A stretch of 6,021 nt of DNA, taken from NCBI GenBank assembly GCA_027023915.1, contig JALVUB010000207.1:1-6021 (forward strand), given 5' to 3'. Positions 4,769 to 6,021 of this stretch are shown here, one piece after another. Origin of the DNA: Sedimenticola sp. (GTDB lineage Bacteria > Pseudomonadota > Gammaproteobacteria > Chromatiales > Chromatiaceae). The number at the start of each line of letters is the position of its first letter. Position 1 is the stretch's first letter. Both the position numbers and the translations under genes were made by a program. Under the pieces are notes generated by a model, which had not been told where the DNA came from, searched no databases, and worked only from the letters and a program-made list of their open reading frames with translations.

Positions 4769-6021
4769 ATGCGAAAAAGAAAATCCGTTGTTCAACCATC
4801 TGTCTCCCTTGCCCGTCGTCGTTTCGTCCAGGGGCTGGCCATGGGTGGCATGGCCGCCGGCCTGGGGCTGGGGCCTCGCGTTCTCCTGGCCGACAGTGAT
4901 CCGGTACAGAAGATCCCCACCCTGCGGGGCACCGAGTTCGACCTCACCATCTCCCAGACGCCGGTCAACTTCACCGGCGCGCCCCGGGTCTCCACCCTGG
5001 TGAACGGCACCCTGCCGGCGCCCATCCTGCGCTGGCGCGAGGGGGATACCGTCACCCTGCGGGTGACCAACAGGCTGCCCGAGACCGCCTCCATCCACTG
5101 GCACGGCATCGTCCTGCCCAACGCCATGGACGGGGTGCCCCATATCGCCGAAGGCTTCAACGGCATTGCCCCGGGTGAGACCTTCACCTACCGCTTTCCG
5201 GTGAAACAGGCAGGCACCTACTGGTACCACAGCCACTCCGGCTTTCAGGAGCAGACCGGGCTCTATGGCCCCATCATCATCGAGCCGCGCGAGCCCGAGC
5301 CCTTCACCTACGACCGTGACTACGTGGTGATGCTCTCCGACTGGACCGACGAGGACCCCACGGTGCTCTACGCCAAGCTCAAGAAGATGAGCGACTACTA
5401 CAACTTCATCGAGCGCACCCATGGCGACCTGATGAAGGATCTGCGCGAGAAGGGGCTGGAACGCACCTGGGCCGAGCGCAAGATGTGGCTACAGATGCGC
5501 ATGAGTCAGCGCGACCTGTCGGATGTCACCGGCTACACCTACACCTACCTCATGAACGGCCAGACGCCCGCGGACGGCTGGACCGGAATTTTCCGCAAGG
5601 GAGAGAAGGTGCGCCTGCGGTTCATCAACGGCGCCGCCATGAGCTTCTTCGACGTGCGCATCCCGGGCCTGAAGATGACGGTGGTGGCCGCCGACGGCCA
5701 GTACGTGGAGCCGGTGACGGTGGAGGAGTTCCGCATCGGCGTGGCCGAGACCTACGACGTGATCGTGGAGCCGGACGACGCAGCCTACACCATCTTCGCC
5801 CAGTCCATCGACCGTTCCGGCTACGCCCGCGGCACCCTGGCGCCCCATCCCGGCATGAAGGCGGAGGTGCCGGAGATGGACCCTGTGCCCAATCTCACCA
5901 ACACGGACATGGGCATGGACATGAGTGCCATGGGGCATGACATGCACGGCATGCAGATGTCAGGCATGGACCACAGCCAGCACCAGATGGGGAACATGCA
6001 GATGCCGGGCATGGATCACGG
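4769..6021 (+). CDS. copA: CopA-family copper-resistance multicopper oxidase (3' truncated by window edge)
   Basis: The frame is open from the ATG at 4769 to the end of the window (417 full codons); CopA proteins are usually around 600 residues, so the C-terminal cupredoxin domain is missing. CopA is a periplasmic multicopper oxidase that binds copper and is thought to oxidise Cu(I). The N-terminus is a Tat signal, ARRRFVQGLAMGG (15-27) followed by a hydrophobic stretch, as expected for a cofactor-loaded exported enzyme. The first cupredoxin domain has IHWHGIVLPNAMDGVP (109-124; copper ligands H110, H112) and TYWYHSHSGFQEQ (150-162; H154, H156). The CopA-specific YLMNGQTPADGWTGIF (260-275) and FINGAAMSFFDVRIPGLKM lie in the second domain. 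From about residue 381 a Met/His-rich segment begins and runs off the edge. AGAGGA ten bases upstream supports the start. It is probably co-transcribed with the CopL-like gene; a copB would be expected next. Confidence 0.95.
   Translation, partial: MRKRKSVVQPSVSLARRRFVQGLAMGGMAAGLGLGPRVLLADSDPVQKIPTLRGTEFDLTISQTPVNFTGAPRVSTLVNGTLPAPILRWREGDTVTLRVTNRLPETASIHWHGIVLPNAMDGVPHIAEGFNGIAPGETFTYRFPVKQAGTYWYHSHSGFQEQTGLYGPIIIEPREPEPFTYDRDYVVMLSDWTDEDPTVLYAKLKKMSDYYNFIERTHGDLMKDLREKGLERTWAERKMWLQMRMSQRDLSDVTGYTYTYLMNGQTPADGWTGIFRKGEKVRLRFINGAAMSFFDVRIPGLKMTVVAADGQYVEPVTVEEFRIGVAETYDVIVEPDDAAYTIFAQSIDRSGYARGTLAPHPGMKAEVPEMDPVPNLTNTDMGMDMSAMGHDMHGMQMSGMDHSQHQMGNMQMPGMDH
5909..6021 (+). repeat. Met/His-rich copper-binding repeat segment within copA
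   Basis: Residues 381-417 of CopA consist mostly of Met, Gly, His, Asp and Gln in MGMD, GHDMHGM and GMDHSQH units. A 15-residue (45-base) period is visible: MQMSGMDH (codons from 5951) recurs as MQMPGMDH (codons from 5996), and the two DNA copies are nearly identical. Such methionine-rich inserts are typical of CopA/PcoA proteins and bind many copper ions. The number of repeats beyond the window is unknown. Confidence 0.85.

Noticed and set aside
4708..4899. 63-codon + strand frame starting between the CopL-like gene and copA
   Set aside because: It overlaps the Tat signal region of copA in another frame, has no recognisable motif and ends inside copA. A leader peptide role cannot be supported.
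4541..5422. 293-codon - strand frame
   Set aside because: It is the reverse-strand shadow of the GC-rich copA and the end of the CopL-like gene; copA is unambiguous in the other strand.

Overview
The window reads as chromosome of a GC-rich gammaproteobacterium. The gene order comEC, exbB, exbD, lpxK, a Trm112-type gene and kdsB is the one I recall from Pseudomonas and related gammaproteobacteria. The lipid A and Kdo genes show a Gram-negative host. I cannot name the genus from sequence alone; a sulfur-oxidising or other environmental gammaproteobacterium would fit, but that is a guess.

Left part (3-3771, + strand): a tightly packed operon. It begins with the C-terminal metallo-beta-lactamase domain of ComEC (DNA uptake), cut by the window edge. 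An ExbB/TolQ-type and ExbD/TolR-type proton-channel pair follows, then LpxK (lipid A 4'-kinase), a 59-residue four-cysteine Trm112-family protein, and KdsB (CMP-Kdo synthetase). ComEC and exbB are six bases apart and every later junction overlaps by 1 to 20 bases, so co-transcription and translational coupling are likely. LpxK and KdsB supply two steps of the lipid A-Kdo core.

Middle (3745-4323): a small gene of unknown function on the - strand runs into kdsB tail to tail, sharing 27 bases with it. Upstream of it lies the oddest part of the window: about 155 bases (4125-4278) made of five consecutive hairpins, each with a different stem, bounded by imperfect terminal inverted repeats. This is probably a dispersed structured repeat or a miniature mobile element. 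It marks the point where the conserved envelope operon gives way to accessory genes.

Right part (4289-6021, + strand): a copper-resistance locus. A plausible promoter precedes a small secreted Cys/His-rich protein resembling CopL. It is followed by copA, a Tat-exported periplasmic multicopper oxidase cut by the right edge just inside its Met/His-rich copper-binding segment. The small protein probably senses or buffers copper, while CopA binds and oxidises it in the periplasm.
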